This document shows, in pieces, positions 1 to 12,000 of a DNA stretch of 64,000 nucleotides. The position numbers and the translations under genes are program-made. Source of the DNA: Isoetes taiwanensis (taxonomy: Eukaryota > Streptophyta > Lycopodiopsida > Isoetales > Isoetaceae); contig JAJEKV010000003.1 of the NCBI GenBank assembly GCA_021234155.1, positions 25,146,874 through 25,210,873 on the forward strand. The letters are read 5' to 3'. The notes under the pieces were generated by a model. That model did not search any database, was not told where the DNA came from, and saw only the letters and a program-made list of their open reading frames with translations. Positions within the stretch are counted from its first letter, which is position 1, and each line of letters opens with the position of its first letter.

Positions 1-315
1 TGAGTGCATGATAGTGAGGCGTATTTACATTTATTGCATCATGTGAATGAAGAACCACGTGGAACAGATTTCCCCAATTATCGATGAAGGTGTTTGAGCC
101 ATCCCAGATTGATTAACTAGCGCCTGCATCCACAAAAGTAAAGTTGCTAAAACCAGGACAAAATCCAGGATTTTTATTTTTTTGGTGGGGCGGAGGGAGG
201 GGGCCTTATGTATCAGAAATTTGCAAACCTGAGCACTTGCAAGTCTCCTTAAGTTTGCTTGGGGAAGAGAATTCTGCACAAAGAACCCCGACGAACATAA
301 CATTATATGCATCAT

Positions 316-1005
316 TCAAGATCCAAACAAAGTGAATATTTCTTCGACCTCTTTAAGATTAACATCCACTGATGTTACTGAAGAACGCCACTTCTTCTGT
401 ACAATGTGGCCCTTTGATTTGTCTTCTTCCTTGCCTAATAGCATCAACAACAAGCATAATAATGCAAGAAGTAAATAAAATAGCTAGTAAATAACTAAAA
501 CAGGGACAAAGTTACCCATTGATTTTAAATCCCAACTTACCTGACATGATTCTAGAGAGACCAGTTGATCCATTGGATGGCCGGTGATCCGGTACAGACC
601 CATTGCGTGGTTTGTCTTGTTGTGTACTGACGCACGAACTCCCGTCTCCAGGTCGCCCAACTTGCCGAAGATCCCTGAATGAAGGAACAAAAATGTTATG
701 AATACATGAGGCAAACACGCCATGCGAACTATGCACTGCAGAAATACACCTTCAGACTTACTTTTCTTTTTTGTCAACTGACGGTAGAGAAACAAAGAAA
801 TTAATTTCATGATGTTCTTCTTGCTCGTTGTCATTGCTTCTCACATCATTTGTTTTGAGTTCGTCTTGTGGATGCTCCACTTCTAAATATTCCTTCCCTC
901 CATCTTGTTTGAGAAGTTGATCATCTTTGTCTTGTGGATGCTCCACTTCTAAATATTCCTTCCCTCCATCTTGTTTGAGAAGTTGATCATATTTATCTTG
1001 TTCAT
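316..1005 (-). CDS. 3' exons of an unrecognised gene
   Basis: Three exons fit on the minus strand with consistent phases: about 1005-762 (5' limit uncertain), 674-541 and 434-316, ending at a TGA (316-318). Donors are GTAAGT-like after 762 and 541; acceptors end in CAG before 674 and TAG before 434. The joined peptide is acidic and hydrophilic, with a perfect in-frame 22-residue duplication near its start (DDQLLKQDGGKEYL...). It continues through a Gly/Ser/Arg-rich part (DLRQVGRPGDGSS) to a C-terminus reading VDVNLKEVEEIFTLFGS. I do not recognise the family. No membrane segment is visible. The agreement of three splice phases and an uninterrupted reading to a stop argue for a real gene end rather than chance. 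The 5' part is either outside the window or lost; the AVT1 pseudogene starts only 440 bp away on the same strand. Confidence 0.5.
863..992. repeat. 66-bp in-frame tandem duplication
   Basis: Two nearly identical 66-bp units start at 863 and 929. Because 66 is a multiple of three, the unit adds 22 residues to the minus-strand exon without breaking the frame. Confidence 0.85.
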
Positions 1006-1552
1006 GTTTTTGTTAATTCCTGTTAATTTTTGTTGCTCGGACATTTATGTACACAGCATGCTTTTTAGTCTTTATATAGATTTTGTTTTGGACCATTGTG
1101 TATTCTACTTCTTTAGTTTTCTATGTATTTTTATGCCATCTGTATTTTAATTATAGGGTTCGAACATAGCGGTTTAGATTTGATAATTGTGAGCATCTTA
1201 CAAGATAATGCCTTAGCCAGTCTAGGAGATTTAGCCATAAAGTGATTTTGCTATAATTATAATGTCTAAACACTGGAGTAGCTATGAATTACAGACCCAG
1301 ATTACAAGTACTTAATTGTGAGAAAGCATTATATCATAAGAACATATCACATGCCTTTCCACCATAATATCAAATGAAAAAGGGGAAGTGAAAGAGTGTA
1401 AGCAAAAGTCAATAATATAAATATCCATAATAAAATGGAAGTCATTGCTGGAGTTCGTCAACAATGCCCTTAAGGGAGGCGTATGTACCAGAAATAGCAC
1501 ATATCAACCATATAAAGATGATTGCAAACGCAAATACAAACCTGCAACGAAA

Positions 1553-1860
1553 AAGCATGCAAAAGCTTCATGAGATTCTTAAGCAAAAATAAATATTAAT
1601 AATAAGACCTTCCACGTGTACTTGGACTACTGTCAACATTTTGCCTTTGATGCTCATGTAACATAAACAGGGCAATATTAACAACTGCATGTAGTTTCAC
1701 AACAAAAAAGCATGCAAAAGCTTCATGAGATTCTTAAGCAAAAACAAATATTAATAATGTGACCTTCCACGTGTACCTGGACTACTGTCAACATTTTGCT
1801 TTTGATGGTCATGTAACATAAATAGGGCAATATTAACGACTGCATGTAGTTTCCGTTCCA
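1553..1860 (-). repeat. 155-bp tandem duplication carrying an AVT1 exon
   Basis: Two copies offset by 155 bp each contain a 63-bp exon (1684-1622 and 1839-1777) with its own acceptor and GTACAC donor. Both copies encode 21 residues (LLILPCLCYMSIKGK-type and SLILPYLCYMTIKSK-type), so the duplication created a second in-phase copy of the same transporter exon. The copies differ at several bases, so it is not recent. Confidence 0.85.
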
Positions 1861-1920
1861 ATCAGCATTGTTTAACAAATAAATGCTTACCACCGTCATG
1901 CTTAAAAAGGATCCAACAAA

Positions 1921-2135
1921 GGGTCAAAGCATGGAGCTGGGGGGCATTTTTACGCCAGCCAAGCACGAAATTTTGTATTTCAAGGCGTAATATGATTGCG
2001 TTTCAGGGAAAAATATTAAAAAAATAAAAGAAAAATATTTTTAAAAAATACAAAGAAAATAGTCCCAAAAAGCACCCACTAAGCACCATGTGTCGCTGAC
2101 ACAAAAAGTATCCCCCACCTCCATGCTTTAACCCC
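1921..2135. mobile_element. MITE (GGG(G)TNAAAGCATG family) in an AVT1 exon
   Basis: A 215-bp non-coding element has terminal inverted repeats of about 24 bp (GGGTCAAAGCATGGAG at the left, CTCCATGCTTTAACCCC at the right). It is flanked by a 3-bp duplication (AAA at 1918-1920 and 2136-2138). Removing it with one duplicate restores an uninterrupted AVT1 exon (VMA-F-VGSFLSMTV). Three-base duplications are known for PIF/Harbinger-type elements, but no transposase is present, so the superfamily is inferred. A second member sits at 59356-59678. Confidence 0.85.
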
Positions 2136-2642
2136 AAAGGCCATCACATACGCTGCAAAAGCAAAGTGATATCAGTAAAATATGAGGATTAATAAGATTC
2201 CCCATAACATGCTATAGAATTCATAATATGAGTTGTGGACCCAACCATTATGGTTTTCAAGCACTCAGATGTGCGAAGATGGTATATAAATATCCACAGT
2301 AAAGCAATAATGAGAGAGAGAATTTGACTTCAGGAAGATGAGAAGCTGCGTACAAGCACTTTTAAGGGCTAGGATAATGTCACAATTGAGGGTTGCCAAG
2401 ATGTGAATTTAGATGATCCCTGGTGCATAGATTCCTGCATATTCTTCACACATACTGCCTCTTGCAAAAGATTTTATCGCAAGTACCGCACTATACCATA
2501 TCTTTATAAGAATCAGACATTATCCCCATCCCATATGCCATCATGTATCTTTTAACTATATGCATGCAATTGGGATGGATGTATGCACATGTGCAGGGGC
2601 ATTCGCTGAAATGAAGTGGAATGAAATATTCTATTACACCTT

Positions 2643-2682
2643 AGGAGGAAGGGAGGGAGGGAGGGAGGGAGGGAAGGAGGGA
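2643..2682 (+). repeat. (GGGA)n purine tract
   Basis: About 40 bp of GGGAGGGA repeats directly follow the VPFFG exon of the AVT1 locus (in its intron). The plus strand has at least four GGG runs separated by one to three bases, so a G-quadruplex is possible. Confidence 0.8.
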
Positions 2683-2837
2683 GTCTACCAAAGAAAGGCA
2701 CTGAAATGGCTACACAAACTATTGAAATTACAAGCAATATCGGAATTGTCATTGACATCCACCAAGATTTGTAAGTATCATAGTCCGGGAGCAACTCCTC
2801 AAGGGACAACAGTATAGGTGTGATCGTCAAAGCATAT

Positions 2838-2898
2838 CTGTTTCTCATGCAATTAAGGACCAAACTAGAAGCCAGCAAAGAAAATTGTAGAAGGATAT
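2838..2898 (-). other. U12-type (AT-AG) intron in the AVT1 locus
   Basis: Read on the minus strand, this 61-nt intron begins with ATATCCTT, the exact U12 (minor spliceosome) donor consensus. Near its end it has CCTTAAT, a match to the U12 branch site, about 14 nt before the terminal CAG. Removing it joins VVNPFTK to YALTITP in frame, which is the continuous sequence expected for AVT1 proteins. No GT donor gives the same junction. Confidence 0.75.
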
Positions 2899-3563
2899 TT
2901 GGTGAAGGGATTCACAACCTTTGGAACAGGAGGCAAAAGACATTGTTATAAAATTCGATGAAAGCAAGGCAGAAAGATGAAACTGTCTTAAGATCATCTT
3001 ACAGTTGTCCGTATAGCAATCTTTGAAGCCACAAGTTGTTTTGGCATATTTAAAGTTATTTGGGATTTGGTATCCTCCCCAAACATACTGAGCCCAAGTG
3101 CAGCTACACCACCAAAAAGCAAAGAACATGGCACAAAGCTGCAAAGAATCCATAATAATTCACACCTCTTTTAACTTTCATGATGCTAACATTTAGTGAA
3201 TATAGGACTATATACCTGGTTTGTAGAACCCGATTGAATTGAGTTCAATCTTTCATTGATGTATAGATATTAGGAAAAACTGAGTCCTGAATAGCAAAAC
3301 CGATACAGACCTATTGAAATGGGCATGGTTGCCCAATTTATTAGCCTGCCATTCTTATGAAGCCCACACCATCTACTGTGCCCACCCAGATTACTGTGAT
3401 AGCAACCACCATTTGAAGCTATAACTCCACAAGCTGCATTTAATTCTGATTAAAAACCATTCACTTCCAATACCAATGATACAAATGCTTCATCTTCCTA
3501 CCTGATACATATGATAGAATACTAAGGTCTTGAAGCCAAACGGTGGGAAGTATTAACAATGTT

Positions 3564-5965
3564 TTTTTTTTTGAAGAACTGTGTCAGCAATATATTAAAA
3601 GAATGGTAATGTTACAAAGCAAGTGAGGAGGAAGGAGAACTGCCCCAAAGAGACAGTGATACCTCGACACTCCACAACAACTGCAACTCTACTGCTGTAC
3701 AAACTGGCCATCACCATCTACCACACCCAAGAAGTCCCGCCAAATGGAAAACTTCCGCTCTACTAATCCCGGGAACACCAAAAAGCTTTGAAATAGCTTG
3801 TACCTGAGTCGAGGAATCAGAGAGGCTACAGGCTGCTAAATCCCCTAAAAGATCCACAATCGCCGTCGCTTCCAAATCAACCACACCAACCAAGCCACGC
3901 ACAGATGCAAGGCTTGCTGCCGTATGAGCGACCAAGCACCAGGATATACATGAAGCAGCAATTGTTGGCTATTCAATCTCACCTGAAAAGAGAGCCCGAC
4001 CCAATCGGGCAACACGCAAGTGAGGGCATAAAACCGGACAATGCTCCACGGTCTCACGATGAAGGCCACAACAAGGGCAAAGAGGGCTCACACCCGCCTA
4101 AACCCGACTCACAAGGACATTCACCCCGATACTGGTGCACCACACCGCCACGAAGCACCCGAACGCCGGTGGGGAAGTGAGCTCCATGTCCACGCCCAAA
4201 CCGAAGCGCCATCGAGAACCCGGAAGGCGCAAGGACCACTTGCCCGAAGGGGCGAGTGTCATGAATAGCCAACACCCGGTAACAAGACCGCACAAAACAA
4301 GAAGATACAACATCCGGATGAACCTTCCAAACCACGCACCACCACATCACCACGAGGGACTATAGGTATGTGTAGCGGAATACTCCCGCCACTTGTTCCC
4401 GGATAGCCCTGGCCAGCGTCCCTTCAGCGAAAAGCGAGCTCGAAAAGAACTCCCACGAAGCTAGCTGACCATCCCAATACCAATCCTCCAAGGTGAACAC
4501 GGCAGCTCGCCTCCAACGGCCTCAAGCGTCCAGAGCATGCATGTGGCAGCCAAGGGCAAGTAATGCTAGGGGGTAGAGGAACCCACAAGAAAGGAGAAGA
4601 GTGGTGATAAACCGAGGCATAATCTAGCTGGAAGAGCACACGCACGTGATCCCAAGCCCCAAACACCCCGTGAGAAAAGGGGATGCATGTGGGAAAGGCC
4701 GGAGACCATACAACAGTGCCCAGGGCAACTCTACATGCACAGACGACTTTCCAAATGCCACACAATGGCGAAGAGATTGCCACAATAGTGCCGCACCAGG
4801 AGAAGATGCTCCATCTGCCAGAATGCTCCAAATAAACTTAGAGACCAACACCTTACTATGCAGTGCCAAATCCAGAATGGCCAAGCCCCCATCCTCCCGC
4901 GGGCGGAGACACTTCCACCAAGCCACTTTAACAACCGCCCCTTCATCATCCCCCCCACACAAAATTTCGAACAATCTTATCCAAAGCACGTATCTTACCC
5001 TCGGGAGCTAACATCGCAGATCTTTGTATACACATGAGTGCTACAAAATCTTGACTTGGCAATAGTGATCCTACCGCCATGGACAACTTGCTACCCTTCC
5101 ACCAATTGAGGTGTTTTACGCAACCCCCCGCAAAATCTCATCCCACACCCTCCCCATGGAAACATCCCCTCCAAAGGGAATACCCAACAGCTTAGTACAC
5201 ACATTACCTGGAAGCACCTTCCAAGGGAATAGAGCCAAACAAGGGGGAGGCGGAGTCAACTGGGCCCATAATGCGGAGCATTTGCCCCAATTCAGAAGAA
5301 TGCCTGAGGCCAAGGAGAAAGTATCCAGCAAACCCTTCACATTCCGCAAATTCCTCTCTTCTGCCACCAAGAAGAGAAAAGTGTCATCGGCGAACTGGTT
5401 AATAATCTGCTGACTACCATCCTGCATCCGAAGCCCATCCACCACCCCCTCCTCCACTGCAGCCAAAAACAACTGAGACAGTGCCTCCGCCACAATCGTA
5501 AACAAAAATGGTGCCAAAGGGCACCCCTGACGCACCCCTCTGCCTAAGGAGAAAAAGGCGGAGGGTTCACCCTGGCACACCACCAGAGTCGCGGCCGACC
5601 TATGCAGCTTCATGACTGTCTCTGTAAAGCGTGGACCACAGCCCAACGCTAACATCATGGCAGACAAGAACTCCCAACGGACACTATCATAAGCTTTGGC
5701 AAAGTCAAGCTTAAGATAGGCAATGCCTTGACCTGTTCTCCTGGCCCAATAAAGGCCCTCATAAGCTGCGGCAACATTAGTCAAAATGTTCCTCCCAGGA
5801 ACAAACCCAGACTGCACCTTACTAATGGAAGAAGTCAACACCGGCTTCAACTTCTCGGCCAGGGCTTTCGCAATAATCTTATACACAGAGGACAACAAGG
5901 ATATAGGCCTCCAATCATTAATAGTAGAAGGCTGCTTAACATTAGGAATCAAGGAAATGCATGCG
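3564..5965 (-). mobile_element. 5'-truncated L1-type LINE inserted in an AVT1 exon
   Basis: Minus-strand reverse transcriptase of the plant L1 type spans about 5952-5116. It shows NDWRPISLLSSVYKIIAKAL, FVPGRNI, KLDFAKAYDSV, GVRQGCPLAPFLF and QFADD at the catalytic site. It is followed by the C-terminal region (about 4989-4100, decayed by frameshifts) and an oligo-A tail, seen as T's on the plus strand at 3562-3572. ORF1 and the endonuclease are missing, so the copy is 5'-truncated. It is flanked by a 14-bp direct repeat (GTATTAACAATGTT at 3550-3563 and 5966-5979). Removing the element with one repeat rejoins an AVT1 exon reading FFIIVATLLILPTVWLQDL. It is the same family as the LINE at 41-46.6 kb (shared PWALLYGLRPFPHA-like C-terminus). 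Confidence 0.92.
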
Positions 5966-7427
5966 GTATTAACAATGTTGCCACAATGATAAAGAACTTT
6001 TCGGAAGTGATGGTATAACCACTTAAGTAGATATGCACATTGGGAAAGAGAAATGATAAGTTATTGCCGTCCAGGATCAGGAACCCCACATAGCATGCCT
6101 GCATGAGTTGAGTTTATTTATTTCTCTATGATTTCAGGTATTTACTAAACTGTACTTTAACCTAAATGCTTCCCAAACGTTGCTCCAACACACTTACATA
6201 AAGTTCAACGTATAAAATAATCTGCACAAGGAATGAAGCAAGACAATACGAACCTGACAGTTCTTTGCAAAGAATAAAAAGTAAGGATTGACAATACAAT
6301 ATGTATAGCAAGAAGCAGACGTCCAATATTGCTGAAGGCAGCTTGCCCAATATCAGGAAAGGTCTCCAGACTTGGCTTGCTCTCGAGACAATCATGCAAT
6401 AGCATTCCTGTGTAGCAACAAATGACAACAACCCCCACCAGCAGGATTATACCCAACCATCCCACATCCTTCACAGCATAGGGAGTTGAGAGAACTCCAA
6501 CACCTGCTAGAACGTTCATGCCTGTAAACAAAAGCACAACATTGTTCATATGGCATTGCAGCACTTTATCACTAAAATTGGAGGGAAAATAAGAAAGCTG
6601 CTGTAGGCTTAAGAAAGCTGCTGTAGGCTTAAGAAAACTGCTCTAGGCTTCCCTATAAGCTGAATACTCAAGTTCAGCTCCATATTAGGGATAATTCCTT
6701 GCCATTAAGAGTGGTCTGCATAAAGCTGCATTGACGTCTCTCTAGAAGCTCTTCATGTACGGTCTTTGCTAGGGGGAGCTTCTCAGTTGAGACATAAGGA
6801 GTGGCTGCTTAAATTTCCTTCTCAGGTAACAGGGGCTCCTCTGCTAAGATGGCTTTGGTCGATAAATGGGCCAGAAGCTTGAACGATTGAGTGAAAATGG
6901 TGCTGCTGAACACTGGATGGGCTGAATATGCTTAAACCTGATGAAGCCAAGTAGCTGTAATTGTCCATCGACTACCTGTGGATTCACAATCACCATGCAT
7001 TTTATTATCCAGATCATCCAAACTGGCATAACCAAAAAAGGAAGAGGAATTCAAAAACATAATTCCTACCTGTGACTTTGTGACCATTGAGAAGTTGTTG
7101 GGGGAGAGGCCTCTGATGCATCTGATACATCGGATCTAGCTTCGTCGGAGACATCTCCACCTTCTTCTTCTTCTTCTTCCTCATAGCTCCCAAAATGAAA
7201 TGTCGGCGGAGACCTTTTTTGGCTTGAACGATATCTAGAACTCCCCTTTTCTGTGGTACATGCATCTTGGAAACGAAAATCTTGAACAAGCTCAATTATC
7301 AGATGTATAAAAATAGGTCCTTGAGTACCGGAGCATAATCATCTTGAATCTGTATAAGAAACATCCAGTCAATCTACAGAGTGATATGATGTGAGATGTT
7401 AAGCAAAGAGTTCTCAAGTAACTTTAC

Positions 7428-8812
7428 CAATGCTGCCTAAGCTTTCGGTCTTCCACATCAAAGGTCCAACCACTTACACCACGTTTATATTCGTTCTAAG
7501 TAGAATATCCCACAAGTTCAAGTTATCATGATAAGACTCAAACAAAGATGTTATGAGCAAAATATCTGAGACCTCTCTTCCTGTTCTAATTAAGGCACTT
7601 TCTTTCTCAGCAAGTCGAGATGCTTCTTTTAGCTGTTAATCATTGCCCATTTTACATGTCATCCACTAAGAACAATTTCCAGCAAAACCGAAATTAGTTG
7701 CATTCTCATAACTTCTTACCTTAAGATTTCTGAAACGCTCCCAAAGTGGTGGAAGGCCCTCAAATGAATGACGATAAATGTATTCATTTGATTTTGCACT
7801 CTTAAAAAAGAGTGCTTTAACAGCTTTTCAATAGTTGGTTCCTTTGTAGGGTCTTTGACCAGACACATTGCAATTAATTCCTTGAATGCCTATTCATAAT
7901 AACAAGCACCAACATCGTATCTTAGCATCTATCCAGTTCCCTTATTGGCTCTTTTATTCTCAGGGGACCTTTGTAAGATGGTCCTCCACGCCAGAAAAAA
8001 AATAGAAAACAGTTGACATCATATCTACCTTTGAATACTTTTTGTCCCTTGCATAGTTAAGACCAGGAGGAGCATTTTGTAATGTCATCAACAGTACTAA
8101 AAGTTCCATAACGCATTGAATCAAACTCGCTGATAGTTTCACAGTTGGCAAATATGCATAGCGAAGTTTGAATGGCACCTTGCATGAATGTACCTTCATG
8201 AGAGGGTACTTTGAAAAGGGAGCATGTCCATGTGCTAGCTCCAAGGCAGTAATTTCGAAAGACCATATATCTGCCCTGTTCAATACATCACTATCAATAT
8301 AAGCTATGCTATTCTAGAAAACATGAACTCTCGTTCCAGCTCTTAACAAAAAAAAGTCTCTGGCTAGGATAGAAATGGAATCATTCTAGCACCCTATTTT
8401 GCATATCATAGCCCTTCTATAGCTACATGTGACATGCATATCCTACTTTTAACCAAAAGAATGGGACCAAATTGAAATTTATGATTAAAAATTATTCAGC
8501 CTGGAGAAGTGATAGCGCATGCAAACAAATACTTGAAAAAGACCCGATGCCTATTAAGATAAGAAATATTTACTTAAAATCGTAACCATTCAGTTGTTCC
8601 ATCAATTCTGGTGCCATCCTGCAGAAAATTACTTCTGATAAATATTAAGCTAAATAGATTATACAATCTTGAGCCATGTCACAAACCAGCATGGCGTCCC
8701 GACAAATGTGTTCCTTGATCATTTGCGATCGCCGCTCTCAAACATACAAGCTGTCACCCCGAAATCCCCAAGTTTTGTTGCTCTGTTTTCATCAATCAAA
8801 ATGTTACACAGC
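7428..8812 (-). pseudogene. STE20/OSR1-like (FRAY-type) Ser/Thr kinase fragment
   Basis: Exons of a STE20-family protein kinase run along the minus strand. 8812-about 8692 has NILIDEN then LGDFGVTACMFESGD and FVGTPCW (activation loop with DFG). About 8620-8575 has MAPELMEQLNGYDFK (APE motif). 8275-about 8192 has ADIWSFEITALELAHG and HAPFSKYPLMK. 8096-8029 has LLMTLQNAPPGLNYARDK. 7889-7720 has MCLVKDPTKEPTIEKLLKH, then SNEYIYRHSFEGLPPLWERF. Two short C-terminal exons lie near 7632-7567 and 7490-7428 (WTFDVEDRK-type). The wording matches plant OSR1/FRAY-like kinases. Lesions: TGA in the activation-loop exon (GDRK-stop-SRNTF) and a missing T in the T-run at KHSFF, which shifts frame. No N-lobe (glycine loop, catalytic Lys) was found. 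Introns are retained, so this is a decayed genomic copy, not a retrocopy. Confidence 0.82.
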
Positions 8813-8984
8813 CTATAATAGCCATCGTTTAAGCCTTAAACAATATCATGAATTACCATTCTTATACTCAGATGCAGGTGCATCAGATTGGAACTTCGGG
8901 CTGCCTTGACAGTTACCCGGTTGAAACATCCGAGATCTAGAATGCAGGTGACCGCGAGTTTACAGGGAATCGTAGGTTTGGAGC

Positions 8985-9080
8985 AGTCACCAGCATGTTC
9001 TAGGTATATTCCAGCATATACCTAGGATATGCCATAAACCCACATGAACAAGGGTTTGCCCCCCCGGGGCAACCCAAAAA
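8985..9080 (+). repeat. Dispersed repeat A, copy 1
   Basis: A block of CATATACC-like short motifs, then AAACCCACATGAACAAGG, then a GC hairpin (GGGTTTGCCCC ... GGGGCAACCC) and AAAAA. Other copies lie at 14125-14235 (same strand) and 17690-17780 (reversed). Confidence 0.75.
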
Positions 9081-12000
9081 TGGTAGAGAAATGACAATGG
9101 ATGGGCTAGTTTGACCTTAGCACATATGGCATTGCTTTTTGTAGTGTTAGACTTGTTAAATAGGCAAGTAGATAAGGGAAAAATAAAACGTGGCAATTTT
9201 CTATTTTGGACAGTTTTCTATTTTAGAGTTGTTTTAGGCATTTTGATGTAGGCTAGGGTTACGTTGCAAGCGACAGGGGCGGTGCTCAAACCTCAGGGTA
9301 GCGAAGCGGCAAGGGGCAGTGCTCAAACCTCAGGGCAGCGAAGCGAGCATCTGTGCTCAAACCTCAGGGCAGCGAAGCGAAGCGAGCAAGATGCTGGAAA
9401 CGAGGTAGATGATGGAAAAAATGAAGATTTTCTTGATGCAAGGACGAACACAGCCAGTTATTTTTCTTATGCAGGTTTGTGTAGGGCCGAATACTTTGTT
9501 ATTCTCGTACATGTTTTGGTGTTAAGCCTTTCGATCTCTCTTTTTGCACATTTCGGCCTTGTAGGCCAAGAAACCTCTTTGTTTACATGTCAGGATCCTC
9601 TATTTATATTTTACAGGAAGCATCTCTGATGTGGTTGTTTGGCATAAGGTTCGACTCCGCAAAATAGAAGTGTATTTTTTATTTCTAGCTGTCTGGTTTG
9701 CTTGTGTCTGGTAGCTGTAAGCCTGCTTTGGTTTTGGCACTTTAGAAGGGGGTTGATTCCCCTGGGCTTCCAGGCGAATAATGTTTAGGCATCCTTATCT
9801 TTACTAAATTAATGTGGACAAAACCATTGTTAAGTTGCCGATATTTGTGGAAATCCGCAACTTTTTTACCTGTGAGAATTTGTCAATTTTTAGAGAAGTC
9901 AAACTAGAATTATTGTTGGCTGGGTGACTAACTTAGCTTCTTCTTTGTATTTTGGGCTTCTAATTTACAATTTGGTTCTTCATGTTTTTTGTACTTGGCA
10001 TTGTTTTACATTAATATATTTGTTTAGTTTACTTGCATGGTTATTCATGGCAATCGACCTGCAAAGACCAAGCAGATGCTATTGAACATCTTCATGGTGC
10101 TGCGGAACAACAGAACATACAACAGAACGCACATTTGCAGCTGTGGCGTGTGCAACATGTGCAGCAGCAGTGGTATGAGTGGCCGTAGCATGATGAAATG
10201 TGTCAGCAAAGGTTGCATGAGATGGTGTAAAGATGCTTAGTAGTTTTCCACAGATCAATGCAACCTTACCATCATTCTTTTGAATATCCTGGACCTTTTG
10301 TTAATCCTGGCATCTTGCTAACTGCTGTGATTTAGTAATATCAAAATTCAAATACAGAGATATCCCTTTCAATAGTTTTGCCTGCTTTAGGATATCCATT
10401 TTAATACTCAAATTTGGCACTGTAAATTTCAATATACGCGGGCAGTGAGGCTGCATTGCTCCCATCCTGTGTGCAGCAGTGACGACAACTAATGTTGTGA
10501 GGACCACCAATCTAGCCTCAAAGTCTGTACCTTCTGTTGCGAGTCCTCTGATGCTTCTTCTTGCATGCCATGAATCACCAAATTACACTGACAATGACGA
10601 TTGTGCCTATCAATGTATTTTCGACGCCTCTGAATAGATGGAGATGCAATACATGTTACATGGGAGTGTCGAAATTGTGAGGAGGATGAACTAGGCATAG
10701 GTCTCATATTAGGATCATTATGCTTTGGAAAAGAAGATGAGAATAAGAATGTTTCAAAGCAGAAATTCAAAGAGATGTTTCCTTAGCAAGCCCAGTCTAC
10801 ACACTACGTTGCCATCGCCATTTCCCACAATCATGTTCTGCACAAACGGATGAAACATGTAGACATAAAGTTTCATTCATTCGTGATGTTGTTCAGTAAG
10901 GTCTCATCTCATCACTCTGACATATTGTCCTACCTCAAATATAGCTGCTGATATGATAACTAAACCACTTTCTCGACTCGAATTGTCTCAAATCCTATCT
11001 GCCATTAGTCTCATCCCTCATTCTCCTTGATTTCTATTATCTTTACTAAAGGTATTGAAGATAACAAAAATATCTAGCATAATAACATGGGATTACTTCG
11101 ATATTTTTATACTGTTTTCCATGTGGTTTTCCTGCGATTTGGTGGTTGTATTTATTAAGGTATACTGATTAGTATTTCTAGAGTGCACTCTTTTCAAGCC
11201 ATTGATTTTGTTGAAGAGAAGCAATCCTCCAGATATTCTCTAGTTTTGCTTTTTGGGTTTTAAATATCTATTCATAAGCTTTGAAATCTAGGATATACAT
11301 ATAGCAATGCATGCAGAGCTCAAACAATTCTTTTCTAGGGTTCTAAACCCCAGTCACCCTGTTATTGGAAGACTAGACATGAAAAATCCAGACATGTTTT
11401 TCAATGCTGAGCAGGGTTATTGGCGGAGCATCGAAATTTTTGTAAATCCACAGTAGGGTTTCAGTGAATAAAGCGTTGGTTTGGTCTGTTTGGAGATGGA
11501 GTGAGAGGAGCAAAAGCCAACAACTCCCTATTGAGAATGATCTTGTTGAGAAAGGCAGGTAAGAATGATTCGGTTGTTGTTATTGTGCTAAAGGAAGGAA
11601 ATAAGAACAAAGAGCACTAATTCCAAAAATTAAACAATCCACATCTGTTTGAGGACGTTGAACATGATTATTGGCGCAACATCAAACCCTGCGCATGTCC
11701 TCAAACCCTGTGCATATCCTGTGAGAAATTGTCAACTCCTTCTACATCTTTGCTTGATTACAGCCCTTTATGTTTGTCCTCGCAACTTGCATCATTGATT
11801 ACAGCCCTTTATGTTTGTCGTCGCAACTTGCATCCTTGGAGCACAAATGCCAAAGATACATTTGTGTTTTGCAATCTACGGGTAAGTAGTTTGGATTAAG
11901 TTTGTTTATTATTTTTGTTTACCTGCTCTGCCAAATTACTCCTAACAGGCCAGTGAAGGTGCTTTCCTTCACGACATATGCATAATAAAATGATTTTCCT

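Larger units (their letters stand above)
1442..7270 (-). pseudogene. AVT1-like vacuolar amino-acid transporter, disrupted
   Basis: AVT1-family proteins (AAAP superfamily) move neutral amino acids across the vacuolar membrane. Exons recognised from 5' to 3' on the minus strand: acidic N-terminal exon (about 7270-7070); 6521-about 6300 (MNVLAGVGVLSTPYAV, YPDIGQAAF-like); 6221-6198 (IILYVELY); an exon split into 6055-5966 and 3563-3502 (LPTVWLQDLSILSYVS); about 3449-3344 (VVAITVIWVGTVDGVGFIRM); 3103-3001 (GEDTKSQITLNMPKQLVASK); 2918-2899 (VVNPFTK); 2837-2689 (YALTITPILLSLEELLP ... SVPFFG); an exon split into 2152-2136 and 1920-1891 (YVMAFVGSFLSMTV); 1839-1777 and its duplicate 1684-1622 (LPCLCYMSIKGK); last exon 1541-1442 ending TGA. 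It is broken by a LINE in one exon, a MITE in another, a one-base insertion near 3430 and a duplicated exon. Exons covering the middle membrane segments (YCYSGHSVFPNIY region) were not found. Family assignment is confident; function is lost. Confidence 0.88.

Noticed and set aside
5116-5952. QFADD instead of YADD in the LINE reverse transcriptase as a novelty
   Set aside because: FADD is usual for plant L1-type elements.
7960-8283. A 107-codon kinase frame starting MNRADIWSF
   Set aside because: The first residues are intron. The real exon begins at the CAG acceptor before GGCAGATATATGG and joins GYDFK to ADIWSF. The tail also reads into introns.
9640-9665. tRNA T-loop-like GGTTCGACTCCGC
   Set aside because: No matching acceptor stem, D-arm or anticodon arm upstream.
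10489-10770. Minus-strand 93-codon frame as a gene
   Set aside because: No recognisable motif, no splice partner and composition like the flanking non-coding DNA.
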